The notes under the pieces are model-generated. The model ran no database searches, was not told the DNA's origin, and saw only the letters and a program-made list of their open reading frames with translations. A stretch of 64,000 bases of DNA from Pyrrhosoma nymphula (lineage: Eukaryota > Arthropoda > Insecta > Odonata > Coenagrionidae): contig OY754335.1 of assembly GCA_963573305.1 (NCBI GenBank), forward strand, positions 51,729,985-51,793,984, written 5' to 3'. A program made the translations under genes and the position numbers. Below are positions 24,997-36,865 of this stretch, piece by piece. How positions within the stretch are numbered: position 1 is the first letter of the stretch; each line of letters starts with the position of its first letter.

Positions 24997-25181
24997 TGGT
25001 GCAGTCTTCGTCCCACTTGAGGCCCTCTTCGCCGGCCGCCCCTTCTTCCCCCGGGGCCCCCTCCTCGCCTTCCCCGGCGTCTCTGTCTCCGCCGTAGAGG
25101 GCGCCGCCGATGCTCTGCGAAGACTGAGACCTCCTCGGCACCAACGCTTCCATCGAAGCATCCGTCGAACGGGCCAGCGGC
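24997..25181 (-). CDS. Exon 4 of minus-strand gene
   Basis: This exon is 185 bases, with acceptor CTTTTTCCGCTCGCAG and donor GTAAGT directly after TGCACCA. It enters in phase 2 and leaves in phase 1, matching exon 3 and exon 5. The frame gives PLARSTDASMEALVPRRSQS then SQSIGGALYGGDRDAGEGEE, an acidic Gly-rich repeat (GAPGEEGAAGEEG) and LKWDEDCT. RRSQSSQS resembles a phosphorylatable basic-Ser motif (inference). Low complexity elsewhere; no known domain seen. Confidence 0.78.
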
Positions 25182-25357
25182 CTGCGAGCGGAAAAAGCGA
25201 GAAGCTCACGCATCGACTGCATTTGTTGACATCTACCTATCGTCAAGACGTGTTAGCATGTCGTGTACACACTATGTTCCCTGGAGACTAATAATCGTCA
25301 AACAATATCCATTTATCTAGATGATTTCTCTTCATGACCTCCCATTGTGTAATTATT

Positions 25358-25650
25358 TTTTTTTGAGATATTGGTCCATTAATTTTTTAAGTATTTCATT
25401 TCTCTTTACCAACGTTTCGCAGTTTATACATCCTTATTCATGGCTCAAGAAGAGTTCCTTCTAAATGTATTGCATAATGATACCTTCGTTTCTATATTAC
25501 ATAATGTGGTAGTTTTAGCAACGAAGGTATCATTATACAATAACTTCAGGAGGAACTCTCTCTGAGCCCTGAAGAAGCATGTATAAAAATGCGTAACGTT
25601 GGTAAAGATAAATAAAATAATTAAAAAATTGACCTATATCTCCTGAAAAA
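25358..25650. repeat. Large imperfect foldback with CCAACGTTTCG-type arms
   Basis: The arms are about 130 bases. The left one runs GAGATATTGGTC, then TCTTTACCAACGTTTCGC, ATACATCCTT and ATGATACCTTCGTT. The right one is its inverse: AACGAAGGTATCAT, ATGTATAAAAATGCG, TAACGTTGGTAAAG and GACCTATATCTCC. Read outward, the right arm has CTGAAGA, a GCAT/ATGC stem, then GTAACGTTGGTA; the left arm keeps GAAAC-GTTG-GTA but has lost CTGAAGA. Both therefore carry damaged hammerhead-like cores. I suggest paired Penelope-like terminal repeats. Confidence 0.75.
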
Positions 25651-27080
25651 AATACCTACTTATAGATCCAACCTACAACGCTTTAGCTCAATAGTGTTTA
25701 TAACATGGAAATATCCCACATATCTCAAAATGACCAGACGCTTTTCCTGGTAAAAAAAATCAAAATCAAGAGTTTTTAGGCATTATAGACCAAAGAAAAT
25801 ATTAAAATTGAAGACCTTTACTCAAGTACACCATCGCAGTGGGAAAGAGTAGATGTAAATTCATTAAACGCTCATCTAGGAATTGTCATTTAAGGACTTC
25901 ACTACATAAACTACCATCGCTCAAAACAAACAGAAACGCCATTTATACGATTTATTACTGTGTAATGGGGATAACAACCATCAATCGAACAATACAAAAA
26001 CCCAAATCAGCTTTTAAAATGTTGTTCAGTAGCTTTCGACATTAATTTTACAACTAAGGAAATAGACAAAGCGTTATCAGCTGGATTTAATCACCGTCGC
26101 GAACACATGCAAAACAAGAAACGACGTATCACAATCACTAATTAAAAAGATCAGCCAGAACTACGTGATAAAGTTGGAATATGGCATATCATCTATGTGA
26201 GGATAACACCAAATCAACGAATGAAAATATTTTCAGTCAACCGGGAAAAAAATAAATCTTTCAACTTGTGATAAAAGCCGAATAACAGTATGAGGTAACA
26301 ACTACTCTACTACGCATTCTACATGGTAGTGCTGTTTAGCCGGAAACATTTACATTAACAGATTTAAAATGGCATCAGTACTGTGCATAAATTATGAAAT
26401 TAAAATTTGAAAGCTGGAACATTTTTATCCTCACGTTATCCAAGCATTTTCATTGGGGAATTATTTACTTTAAAGAACGTTATAATAAGCATACTCATAT
26501 GCATATCGATTGTTAAAACTAGTTAAAAATTCATGATGACTAAATCAGCAAAATGAATTTATCATTTTCACTATAGATTTATTTGTAGTCAACCGTTTTC
26601 ATCGTAGAGGCGACATCGTCAACTAGCGTTTTAAGTGAAGAGCAGAACATATTCATCCATTACCGAGAAGGGAGGGAAGGAAAGGGAGAAAATTACATAC
26701 CCAACGTCCACGTAACCACCCCATATAACTCCACTTACACTAACTTCCCTCTCCCTTAATCAGTAAAAAAAACCACCCCAAACTTTCCACTTCCTCCACC
26801 CTCCGCCTTATCCCCCTTCCTTTCCCCCCTCTCGGATATAGATATAATTATTCTGCACTTGATTATTGTAGCTGACGATGTCTCCTTTGCGGAGAAACTG
26901 GTCGATTACAAATAAATCTGAAGTGAAAATAAAGCCATTTTGCTGATTTGGTCTCATTTTTTATGCCTAAGTATGATGTATTAAAGCTATTAAGGAATGT
27001 TTTCAGAGAACCAGAAAATAAATAAATAACTATTGGTAAGTATGATCAGGTGTTTTCCCGGCGAATTACAAATATGTTAG

Positions 27081-27245
27081 ATGTTCTCGGGATTCACACC
27101 GCGTTAGACAATTGGCTACTGCCAACGTTTCGACAAAATTACTCTTCCATCATCATTGCTCTGATGGTGATGGAATAGTAATTTGTCGAAATGTTGATAG
27201 CAGCCAATTAATTAACTAACCCGGTGTGAATTCCTGGAACACTTA
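27081..27245. repeat. Foldback with CCAACGTTTCG-type arms
   Basis: The arms are about 75 bases. The left reads GTTCTCGGGATTCACACCG, CAATTGGCTACTGCCAACG and TTTCGACAAAATTACTCTTC. The right is the inverse: GAATAGTAATTTGTCGAAAT, GTTGATAGCAGCCAATTA and CGGTGTGAATTCCTGGAAC. Reading outward, the right arm ends GAAAT-GTTG-ATA, where the two-base stem III of the hammerhead layout is kept by a double change (T-A instead of C-G). The CTGANGA box and stem II are not well preserved here. Confidence 0.75.
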
Positions 27246-27595
27246 ATTATTGATAATTTACAGCGAAATTCCTATTATAGATCCCCACAAAAATCATAAC
27301 TCCGTTAGGAATTGTGTGCCTAGGAATGGCAAAACTTGGTGGCACTCACCAGCAGGGAATACGTGGTCGTCGAGAGTGAATTAAGCATTGATGAGCGGGG
27401 AAAGGTACCGAAGGACTCCTGGAGGAACTTCTGCTGGGGCCCCCGGTCCCTCTATCCCACCCCTCTTATGTGCCTTCCTCTCCCATGCGCCAGGCTTTTT
27501 AGAAGCAATTGCCACCAAGTTTCGCTATCACTGTAAGGGCAATTTGTTGCATACATGAATGAGATGAAGAAATATTTTTTTCCCTGGCGACTTAC

Positions 27596-28092
27596 CTCAT
27601 GCGGCTCCTGTGTCCTTCCTCGCCCCTCCTGCCCCCCGTCGCCCCACCCGAACCCCCCTCCCTTTCTTCCGACTTGGCCCGCGGCGTGGTGCTGCTGGCG
27701 CCGGCGCTCGTCGTGCCCGCCTCCGGCCCGCTGCCCCCGCTCCCCGCCCCCTCACGCCCCCTCCACCCCCACTCCCCGCCCTTGGGACGGTGGCGTCGCC
27801 TCTCCTCCGAGCGAAACCTCTTGTCCAGCTTCTTATACAGACGACCCGTCCGGCTGGCCGTCGAGGTTGTCGATGTACCGGTCGTTGACGTGGCCACGGC
27901 CCCCACCGCCGTCGGAGTCTTGGCGGCGGACGACCGCGAGGAGGACGGTGCGGGTGAGACGATGGCCCCCGGGTACGAGTAGGACGGCGAGAGGGATGTG
28001 CCGATGGCCGCGGTGGCCCGCGGCTGGCCCTCGACGTCCGGCGAGTCCGCGAAGCCGGCTGGCGGAAGGACAATGTCGCCGCTGCCGAGGAG
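27596..28092 (-). CDS. Exon 3 of minus-strand gene; Ser/Thr/Ala and Gly-rich
   Basis: This is the largest exon, 497 bases. Acceptor ATTCGTGGCGTGCAG, donor GTAAGT directly after CGCATGAG. It enters in phase 0 and leaves in phase 2. The frame gives LLGSGDIVLPPAGFADSPDV, a Ser/Thr/Ala/Pro stretch, then TGRLYKKLDKRFRSEERRRH, which is basic and probably helical, and a long Gly/Glu/Arg-rich end. GC content is far above the surrounding DNA, which also makes long open frames in other frames on both strands; the splice phases show which frame is real. No known domain seen. Confidence 0.75.
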
Positions 28093-28339
28093 CTGCACGC
28101 CACGAATATAATGGGACAAGAAAAAGAAATTTGGCTCGTTTTTATGGGAGAGAAAATCGGAATGGAGCACAAATGGTCACACCAAATCTGAAGGCAGCCT
28201 AAGCGGTGTGAGTGAGGTTGTGTAAAACACGACAGTTGGGAATTTATGATGTATGGAACAGGGATGCTCAAAAGTTCCCTCGTAAATTTCTCCGGCGTCG
28301 GAGCAAATATTCCTCAATTTTCGGGTCTCCATCGCGTTG

Positions 28340-28573
28340 GAGTCATCAACAGCCGTGCTCGAGCGGGAAGTCTTATATAGGCGAGACTTGCAAGTTCATG
28401 AAGAGAAGTCTGAAGGAGTATGCGAGGACTACCAGAAGGAAGAAATTCATTTTGTCGGTGATTCCTAAACATGTCTGGAGCGAATCCGGGCATAAAATTA
28501 ATTTTGACGAGACCAAATTGATCACCAATGAAAAACATTACTTCCCACGACTAATCAGGATTTATCATTGAGT
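28340..28573 (+). mobile_element. Penelope-like element GIY-YIG endonuclease relic
   Basis: Plus-strand reading to the stop at 28569-28571 gives SSGKSYIGETCKFMKRSLKE then HVWSESGHKINFDETKLITN and EKHYFPRLIR. This is the layout of the C-terminal GIY-YIG endonuclease of Penelope-like retroelements: YIG with a following Arg/Lys-rich helix, a H...GH.I.F..T segment, and Y..R.IRE. The GIY half and the reverse transcriptase upstream are not visible, and the usual tail after LIRE is cut by a stop, so it is a dead fragment. It lies on the opposite strand to the host gene, inside intron 2 just upstream of exon 3's acceptor. Confidence 0.75.
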
Positions 28574-28632
28574 TTTGCTGGGAATTAGATCATTAAGTTT
28601 TGCTGGGATTGAGTTTATTGAGTTTTGCTGTT
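28565..28632. repeat. Three tandem ATTGAGTTTTGCTG units
   Basis: Three near-identical units of 22-26 bases follow the endonuclease stop: TTGAGTTTTGCTGGGAATTA, TTAAGTTTTGCTGGGATT and TTGAGTTTTGCTGTTTATC. It may be part of the 3' region of the Penelope-like element. Confidence 0.8.
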
Positions 28633-29239
28633 TATCAGCCTTATATCAGAGTATGTTTTAGTACGACTTTTGCTCTGTACCCTCACTTCTTTTTATTTTT
28701 CTAGTATGAGGCCTATTTAGCCCTTCTTTTGACGTTTTAATTTTTAAATAGGTACCTATATCATGTCGTATTTTGCATTGGTCATAAGTACTTTCTTTAT
28801 TTATGGCCGTAAATGCAAGCATCTGACTTTCCTACATCTTCATAATATATTTTGCTTGCTTGACTATGATATAATTAATAAGTGTTACCTTTGCTATGAT
28901 ACACACGTCATTAATTTTGGCCCATCTTGGGATGTTATTAGGAGTTCTATTTGCACATCTGTTCATCACTTTTCTTGTTGCTCCTTTTGGTAATAAATCA
29001 AACTAAACCGGCACTGCGGAATTAATCATTGGGCAGATAATTGCATCTATTATCGACGTTTTGATTTCTGAGGGTGTAGCACTTTCATTGAGATAACCAT
29101 AGGAAAATGGGATTTCAATAGAAAAGTCGGCTACCGCCTAACAGGCCAATGAAAGAGGATTTGGCGGAAAGACAAGAGCCAAGCCGAGAACATGGAAGTA
29201 AGCTGATGGCATATGAACGCAGACAAAATTATGTCCTGG

Positions 29240-29292
29240 CACTTTGACCTGAAGACGCCCGTTGAAATACGGGCGAAACGTTTATCTTGAAA
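29240..29292 (+). ncRNA. Hammerhead-ribozyme-like hairpin, single copy
   Basis: The plus strand has CTGAAGA at 29249-29255, a perfect six-base stem GCCCGT (29257-29262) / ACGGGC (29269-29274) closed by TGAAAT, then GAAAC at 29275-29279, GTTT and ATC. This is the order of a type I hammerhead with a two-base stem III, as found in Penelope-like elements. Deviations: an unpaired C before stem II, and A instead of G next to the U of the cleavage triplet. It lies about 680 bases downstream of the endonuclease relic on the same strand. Activity is not claimed. Confidence 0.5.
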
Positions 29293-32200
29293 AAAAACGT
29301 ACGCGGTAAAAAGTCTCATAACTTCATATTCCTCGTGTGAACACATTTAATTGCCAAACCAGAGTGCTTTCTTAAATAAATATGAACAGGCGGCAGTGTG
29401 AAGTCTTTGTATACTGGCATTGAGTGAGTGTAGTCGAGTCACTTGTGTGTGGTCTTTTTCTAATCCATAAGGTCAAAGTCACCCATGTTACTCTTGGTTA
29501 CTGATCTCATGACACCTGATAACAATAGAGAAGAGGCTCATAGGAATTATAATCTCATATAGGCCAGAAAAAAACACCTGAAATTATATATCGTTTGTGA
29601 ATGATTCCTCATTCTGTTGATTCTGAATGCTTCATGCACACCTGGTGGGCAAGTCTATAAACTTTATCGCTCGTCGACGAAAGTCAATCGTCTCTCTTGC
29701 TGCCTAAATCGACACTGGTGAGTCTATAAACTTCACTTTCGACAACGTGGCGGCCACCGCTGTACTCACGTCACAGATTTACATTTTTTGGCGCAATGAA
29801 TATTGATATCTTTTATATTTTCTTAATGTAGAAATTAGCCCCTAAAGTGTGTGTGAAAGAGAGGCCATAAAAACTCGTGAACTTGGAGTGAGAACTAACA
29901 TCACTAAAGCAAAAAGACTGTGTGCACCTAATGCGCACTTTTACTCATTGCTATCGACGGTCGACGATAGAATCTGGGTTAGCGGTAGTACGCAAACTAA
30001 CTGTCCATAAACAGACAATGGTCGAAATCGCCAAAAATGTCGACTGTCGAGAAAAATGAAGATTATCGATTCATCAACTATGATAAAGGCCGCAGGGGAG
30101 TCAATTAACGTTTGTTGTTGGGTGACAAAATCTACAGATTTGCCCTTCCAATTGCCAAAGTGCATTATCATAACCATATCAGAAATGTTACGTAATCTCG
30201 TAATAGAGCATGAATAGTGGAGAGCGACAATTTGATATGAATTTGATAACTTCTACATAAAATCCCCTTTTTCATGTTTTACAGTGTAAAAACTGTTAGT
30301 GGCGATGGGATATGGCGGTAATTACACTGATGGATCCGAAATTATCATCCTTTTCACCTTTCATACGGAATTCCGGATCGGAGTTTAATATCTGGGTAGT
30401 TCAGATGCCTGAATTTAGGTCATCGGATGAACAGGAGATAAGGAGTTCCTGGTCAATGAACTCGGATTTATATTTACAGCCCCAGCGGTCAACGATCGTA
30501 CCCATAAACCGGGTCGATTTTGTTTGTTTTCACGTCACTGAACACATAAAATTGAAACAGCGTCGTAAATATAAAAGAAGGATTTTTCTCTGAAACTTTC
30601 CCAGACCTAAATGATAAGTGGATAAATAATTTTTCTGAGTGCTGCGCTGTAGAGGTGAAACCCTTCGTTTAGTGAACGCCGTACGGGAGAGATGCTGTTT
30701 CTATTTTGGGCTTTCTTTTTGTGATGCGGTGCTATTTTCTATACCAATGCGTGAAAGGTATTGACGGCGAATCAATTTCTCTAAAAGCTACATGCTCTGA
30801 TAGAATAAAAATTGAGCAGTGTTTATCCTTGGAGAGGGCAAAATCCGAAAAAATGAAGAGTATATATATATTTTTTTTAATTTACAGAGCATTGCCACAG
30901 AAAAACAAAATCTCCACCTGGTATATCTTTCAAAGGAAGGACTATCAGTTCACGCTCTCGCCATTCAAAAATATACCACCAGTTGACACAAAACGTTGAG
31001 CATAAAAAAATAAGCGGTGAAAACCAGAGGAAAGATGCTAAACATTTAATAGGGCTTCATGAAACACCAATAACCCGTTCGTTTCTATTGAGGATCGTAG
31101 GCTGAAGAATGTTTGCCTTTCTGAATTCCTTTATCGCTCTTTGCCATTTAAAGCACTGGCCCATGCACCATGGCTCGAACCCAATCTTGAAAAATCGTTA
31201 GAATCTTATTCACAATCGATTCTAAGGGAAAAATATCACTTCTTTATAATGACAGCGAAAATTGCGGCATACGCCTGCGGGAAATGTGACATCAAGGTGG
31301 GGAATGTTTGTTTCGAAGGGATTAACTAATAAGCGGTGGAAATAGGAGTGCACATGGAAGTAAAGGCTGCCAAAATAACTACATTTAACTGGTAAGGGCA
31401 GGTAAGTGTCCGCAGCACCATTCATGACCTAATATGCTTATATTGTTCAAAACTCATCGAAGAAGCCCATACAAACGATTGCATTAAGAGTCATAGAGAG
31501 CTGTAACGTAAATTTGAATTACTAATTGAGAATTTTGAAGTTGGCAATAGTTGTAAATCCCTGTTAGTCAAATATGGAGGCTACCTAACTCTCTCGTGTG
31601 GAGCCAGTTAGTGAGGAATGTAGTCTACTAATAAAATGGTCCTCTTGCGCAACAGCCACCATGTTTTGCAGATAATATAAAACCCTTTATCCGTTAGCAT
31701 TCTCTCACATTGCTGAGGGATAAAGAATTTTTATGTTCAGTGACATGGAAGAATCGTTTTTTGCGTTGACTAATAAATGTGGAGAAAGTTTGCAACTTGA
31801 AATTTGTTGACACGGTATTCAATATAAAAAAATCATTCTTAGCTATTATTAAATAAACAATTCGTCAGAGCTGCAATGAACAGACGTCGAGGTGGGATGA
31901 GAAGCGTGTCCATGACAACTAAATCAAATGCCACATTCACCCACAGTCCTCGCTCGAGTGATCAAGTGGCGACTGATCAGTTGTCCAATTCGAATGCCGT
32001 AATGTGTGGGGTAACAGCTCGATTAGATGTGCGTGACATTGAGCTTTTTGTCGATTTTCTACACTCGTGAAACCAACTCGCCCTTTAAAATTATTCCGAC
32101 ATTGCTTTTCGTTTCATTTGATCAGCAGTGAGAGTTGTAAAAATTATTTCCAATAAATACCTTTTGGTAACTAAAATAACTAATAAATACATTTAAAGAA

Positions 32201-34407
32201 TTGTAATAAACTTATTTATAAATAATTTTGAGATAAAATTATATAATAAAACACACATACTACGAAAACTATTTATATTATTTGAATAAATACTTTTTCC
32301 TGCAGAAATACGTCATATATATAATTTTATAATACCATAGCAGGTGCTGTATAGCCTCTTTTAATCAAATTTCTTCACCAGAAAAAATATCCTTTTTTAA
32401 AACAGTAAAAAAACAAAGTTACAATAATATTGGGGCCACAATTTGCATTTATATGTAGATTATTTTATTAGCTTGTGTTATTAAGTGTAGTCGTGATATG
32501 GAATAAATAAATTCCATATCTCATTTGTCCTTAAACGTACTAAAAACAATTACGTCATCAGCGGAAAAAGATATTTAAAAAATACAAAATAATTTAAGAA
32601 ATTTTGCATTAAAACATTAGTTAAATTAATTTGTCCTAGAACTTTGAAAATATTTTAACAGTTAATACATATTCAGATTTGTATTTGAATGCATACTTTA
32701 TTGCAAGTATTGTAATACATATTTAAGGAGCGAGAAACTTTTTAAACTTTTTAAAGAATCATTTATCGCTGAAATTTATTGTATGAGGTATGTACCTAAT
32801 GATGGACAATAAATCGAAATGCATGGCACGTTGAATAAATAAGTTTTGAGAAAAAGTTTCTAAATCGTGTATTTATCGCGGCCGATGATAGGTACCATCA
32901 CATTTTCGCTGAATAATCCAGGTGTCCCATTGATCTGCACAGTACCATAAGATATTTCTATAACCTTGAGAGAAAGTTTTTACAGAGATTTGAATAGGAC
33001 TAAAGAAGATTCTTAATTAATTCTTTTACTACTCCTTTTCAAATATTTTAGTTACGATTTAAATTGCACAGTATAGGTGAAAGTGTGCTGTCATGGCACC
33101 TCTATCCTCAAACCTACCCATGAGAAACAATTTAATAATTTACTCTACCGAAATTCCGTAAGTCATTGTGATCAACCCTTCAAAAGCTATATTGACGAAA
33201 ACCTAACAAAACCGCGATGAGATGCCAATATTTCTCACTCTTAACTCACTATTTCATCTTTGCCTAACGATAAATTAAGACGATATTATTGAGAATATAT
33301 GAGAAACATTTAAACTTCTATAGATTTTCTCAGGAAACTAAGGCTTCCCTAAACTAATCCCTTCAATAACATTTCCTGCGAGGAACACCTAGTGAATGGT
33401 TGCCATTAAGTGCCTAAACAGGTGAATAATAAGAACCATTCCAGACAACTAATTAGAGCAAAGAGATCTGAAGAGCTGTCTAAGACTAAAAAAGAAATCA
33501 CAACTAGGATTTCATAGGTTTAGAAAGAGCTTGTCATGAAATTTCTTGATTATGATTCCATCTTAAGCTGATCATACCACGTATTGGCATAAGACTCTTC
33601 GTGCCATTTTTTTAAAAGCATATTTATATTTTAAAGCAAGAACTGGAGCAGAAACACGATTTTTAAAAACGCAAATTTTTATTCATTTAATAACCGTCCC
33701 TTACCCTTGAAAGAAAACTTGGCCTAACAATTTGCCGAATCTGACAGTGAGTGTCCACTCCAAAGCTTTACGTTGATTGAGATTAGACGAGTGATTGGGG
33801 TGAGGATCCCTGTTTACCGCACTAATGGACGAATATCGAAGAAGATAAAGGTCTGACGTCTCTTGAAACAGGCTAGTGCTTACACCTTTCGAAAGGTGAA
33901 TCAATATGGTACACTGATTAATGGGTCAGCCAATGCCGATATGCTTACTAATTGACAGTTCCACCACTTAGAGCGGACCCAAGTCGCGCAGCCCGAAATT
34001 ACCAACCAGGCATCGGAATAAGGGCTGACGAAGATTTCCGAAAACGCGAACAAATTTTACACATCCAGAATTGGTTTACCGTATAGAGTGCCTAAACGGA
34101 AGCCGAAAGAAAAATCTCTTTTATATTAAATTAAAAATGAAGGGATGGTTGAAACGCTATTCTTGCTTAGGAACGCTGCGAGAAATGAGTTATTCATCCT
34201 GGACAATTATCTTTCTTAAAATATAAAACGAGAAATAGTTGATTACATGTGAATTTTATATCGAAAAATGCTATCAAAATTTCAATTATATCTCATATAT
34301 AGACGGTTTTATGTACTAGAAACTCATTGGGTTGTGAGCAAGCAGAGCAATTAAATTACTTTGTTATTATGATAAAATAAAATGAGCATAGTAGCAAATT
34401 TATTAAA

Positions 34408-34830
34408 TGGAGAATAACGTTAGCGAAGGAAGCGTTTAGTAATGGGAGGGAGCTGATGACGGAAGCCTTGGGTAAGGACATAAAGAAGAGGCTGATGAAG
34501 ACTTTAATATATAGTGTAGCGTTGTATGGGGCTGAGAAAATAGGACGAGAATTGACTGTAGATGTTCGAGATGTGGGTGTGAAGGATTATGAAGAAGGTG
34601 CGTTGGACGGAAAAGAAGACAAACGAGGAAGTTCTTGGTATTGTGGATGAGGAAAGGAGACTTCTGGATGACATCAGGAAGATGCATGGTAGATGGTTGA
34701 AGGGGGAAGTGAGGGGTGAAGGCTTGCTCAAGGCCGTGATAGAGGGGAGGATGTAGGGTAAGCGTGGAAGGGGAAGAAAGAGAATACGTTTCATGGACGG
34801 GATGAAGAAGACCAATGATAATGGTGTTTC
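34408..34830 (+). mobile_element. RTE-like LINE 3' fragment, decayed
   Basis: It reads WRITLAKEAFSNGRELMTEA then KDIKKRLMKTLIYSVALYGA, matching the 59.9 kb LINE (RIALAKEAFSKRRELM, VKKRLVKTLIWSVALCG). After a frameshift it continues DEERRLLDDIRKMHGRWLKG, then GLLKAVIEGRM-stop-GKRGRGRKRI. One frameshift and one stop at least. It is closer to the young LINE than the 17.6 kb copy is. Confidence 0.85.
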
Positions 34831-35235
34831 CATAATTATCTTCACTTCCCCTTTAATATCTTCTGTAGTCAGCAAAAATTACAATACTTGGCCAAATAAT
34901 AAGGTTACCAATCTGTTGAAACCTAATACAAGACATTAGTATTACATCTCATATATGGTAATTTCAGACAGGACTAATCGAAGTAAATAAGGTTTTGAGT
35001 TATTTATGGAATACTATGGTGGAGAATCAACTATGAACTACCAAATTACATTAATGATGGACAGTACCAACAAGAACCTTATGACTCACCGAATGTTTTC
35101 ATTAATAGATATTCATGCGGCTTTATCCAAAACAATGACTTTTTAAAATAAAAATACGAAATGTATTTTCTATAGCAGAAAATAATTTTTTGGAGTATTG
35201 GCATTTTGCTTTTAATAATCAACGCTCACATTGAC

Positions 35236-35276
35236 AGTACCAACGTTTCGTCATATTTTTTTGACAACTTCAGGGA
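35236..35276 (-). ncRNA. Hammerhead-ribozyme-like hairpin, degenerate single copy
   Basis: On the minus strand: CTGAAGT (35273-35267), a short GTC/GAC stem with an A-rich loop, GAAAC, GTTG, then GTA. The stem III and cleavage-side elements (C-G pair, then GTA) fit the hammerhead layout, but the last A of the CTGANGA box is T. No inverted partner is seen nearby. Confidence 0.4.
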
Positions 35277-35725
35277 TAATATATTTCAAAATATTTAACA
35301 GATAAGCAAAACCAGGATATAAAAATGATAATGAAACTAAAACTTAATAATTTTGAATACGTTTGTCCTAAAAAGCGTGAGTCATGAGCAGAATTGTGAA
35401 TTATATTCTACTATAGTATTGTGTTCGATAAAATAGAAGATGTTCTTAAGCAATTTCTATATTAAGTAAAATGAGATACGTCTGCCCACTTAGAATTGAG
35501 TGACTTTTAACAATCTTATAATTATCGATTTTTCCATTCCCAGTCACACAAGGGAGTTTGACTTGAAAATAACTAGGTCGTTTAGAGAGTTTACATTTAC
35601 ACTATGCTTTTAAAATAGATTTTCTTATGGGAAAAGTTTCCATCTCCGTGAAGAAACCATGGCAGTATTAGAAAATGATTATATATAGTGGAACAATTAA
35701 ACAAGAGCTATATGCTATTGAGGAA

Positions 35726-35800
35726 AAATCATTCTCCTTGACCGGGACTCGAATCTATTGAGACCCGGTCAAGGAGAATGATTGATCTCTTGAGACCTCC
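35726..35800. repeat. Palindrome of a tRNA-SINE-like segment
   Basis: The arm TCATTCTCCTTGACCGGG is followed by ACTCGAATCTATTGAG and the exact inverse CCCGGTCAAGGAGAATGA. Read outward, each arm contains a B-box-like (G/A)TTCGAGTCCCGG-type sequence. The same motif (ATTCGCCTTGATCGGAACTC and GAGTCCCGGTCAAG) forms the centre of the larger palindrome at 59371-59640, so both derive from the same family. Confidence 0.7.
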
Positions 35801-36079
35801 TTCTCCCCTATAGATATTTGAACTGTGGATTTTTGTGCTTTAAAGGAACAAGTCGTTGAGGGTAACTCTGCAAAGGTAACGCCGTGGGTAGTTCCGGTAT
35901 CCTCAAAATTTGTAATAAAACAATAGGTGAATGAAACGACCTCCCGGCAAGCTATTTGAACTCTTTACTCAGAATTGTGAATTGTCTTTGGAAAAGTAAA
36001 AAAAAAACACTAATTAACAAAATAATTTATACGTACATACATAGCGTCCAAAATTTACTTCATTCAATATTATTTTATA

Positions 36080-36345
36080 AGCTCATTTGAATTTGGTGCG
36101 TAATTTGAAACACATGATACCACCATTCTCATTGTCAAATTGTTATAACTTTACAGTTCTAAGTTTAACGTCCTCTACCGCGGATCCAGTACATTACCTG
36201 AAGTGCTCTCCACACAGCACCCAAATAGAGATTGGGATACCATTGAAAATATTCCCCATCACCGCCAGGTTTCGAACCCGGGCCTACGAGGATATAATCC
36301 AGTTCTCTCACCACCACATCAACTTGAACCACCGGGTTAATAATG
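36080..36345 (-). mobile_element. tRNA-derived SINE (minus strand)
   Basis: Reading the minus strand from about 36340, an A-box-like GATGTGGTGGTGAGAGAAC is followed by TGGATTATATCCTCGTAGG and the B box CCCGGGTTCGAAACCTGG. The body GGGGAATATTTTCAATGGTA follows toward 36080. The tRNA-like head with both internal promoter boxes supports a Pol III origin. A single worn tRNA pseudogene is possible. Confidence 0.65.
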
Positions 36346-36451
36346 AAGTCTGAACGTAACAGATAGACAGTCCTCCTCCCGGAGGAAACTACCCGAAAAC
36401 GAGATGGGGAAATTTGGAAAAACAGACTTCATGACGCACCCGCAAGACTTC

Positions 36452-36865
36452 ATGGCGCTGCGCAGTGAATGAGCTGGGGACATGGGCAACGGAACTTTCA
36501 AAATACTGCAAAAACCTGAAAAACGGGGGAGGAAGATTGATTAGTGTGAAGGGCCCGACATTAAACCTTTATAATTGCTGCCAGCAGAAGCGCTTCGAGA
36601 CGTGGAAAAACTCACCACTACCTGCTGTCCCGTTTCAACTCGTCTCACTATGAGACCTCGATATAGGGTCCCTGGTGAAGTCCTAGCCTTGTGTGATTTT
36701 AACCACTTGCCTTATCGCCTTGCGTATGTGAGCTTCTTGATTTTTCTCGAAGTGGTTTAGATACCATACCTCACTCTCACTCTCTCGTTGCCTTACTCTA
36801 TTCCCCTCCATAGCCCCCCACTTCTACCTCCCCTCCTTGCCGCGTAGGTATTCGCAAAACATATT
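36452..36865. repeat. Dispersed repeat family B, copy 2
   Basis: This aligns with 4960-5335 in the same orientation over about 380 bases, from GCGCTGCGCA to CTCCTTGCCGCG. It has a small insertion near 36730-36760 relative to copy 1. It lies in intron 2 of the minus-strand gene. Class unknown. Confidence 0.85.

Larger units (their letters stand above)
25182..27595 (-). other. Intron 3, about 2.4 kb, with two foldback repeats
   Basis: Bounded by donor GTAAGT (27595-27590) and acceptor GCTCGCAG. It contains the foldbacks at 25358-25650 and 27081-27245. The rest is AT-rich; the open frame at 27336-27536 has no motif. Confidence 0.6.

Noticed and set aside
27555..28271. Plus-strand and alternative minus-strand frames of over 200 codons across exon 3
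   Set aside because: GC-rich low-complexity DNA opens all frames. Only one minus-strand frame joins the neighbouring exons in phase.
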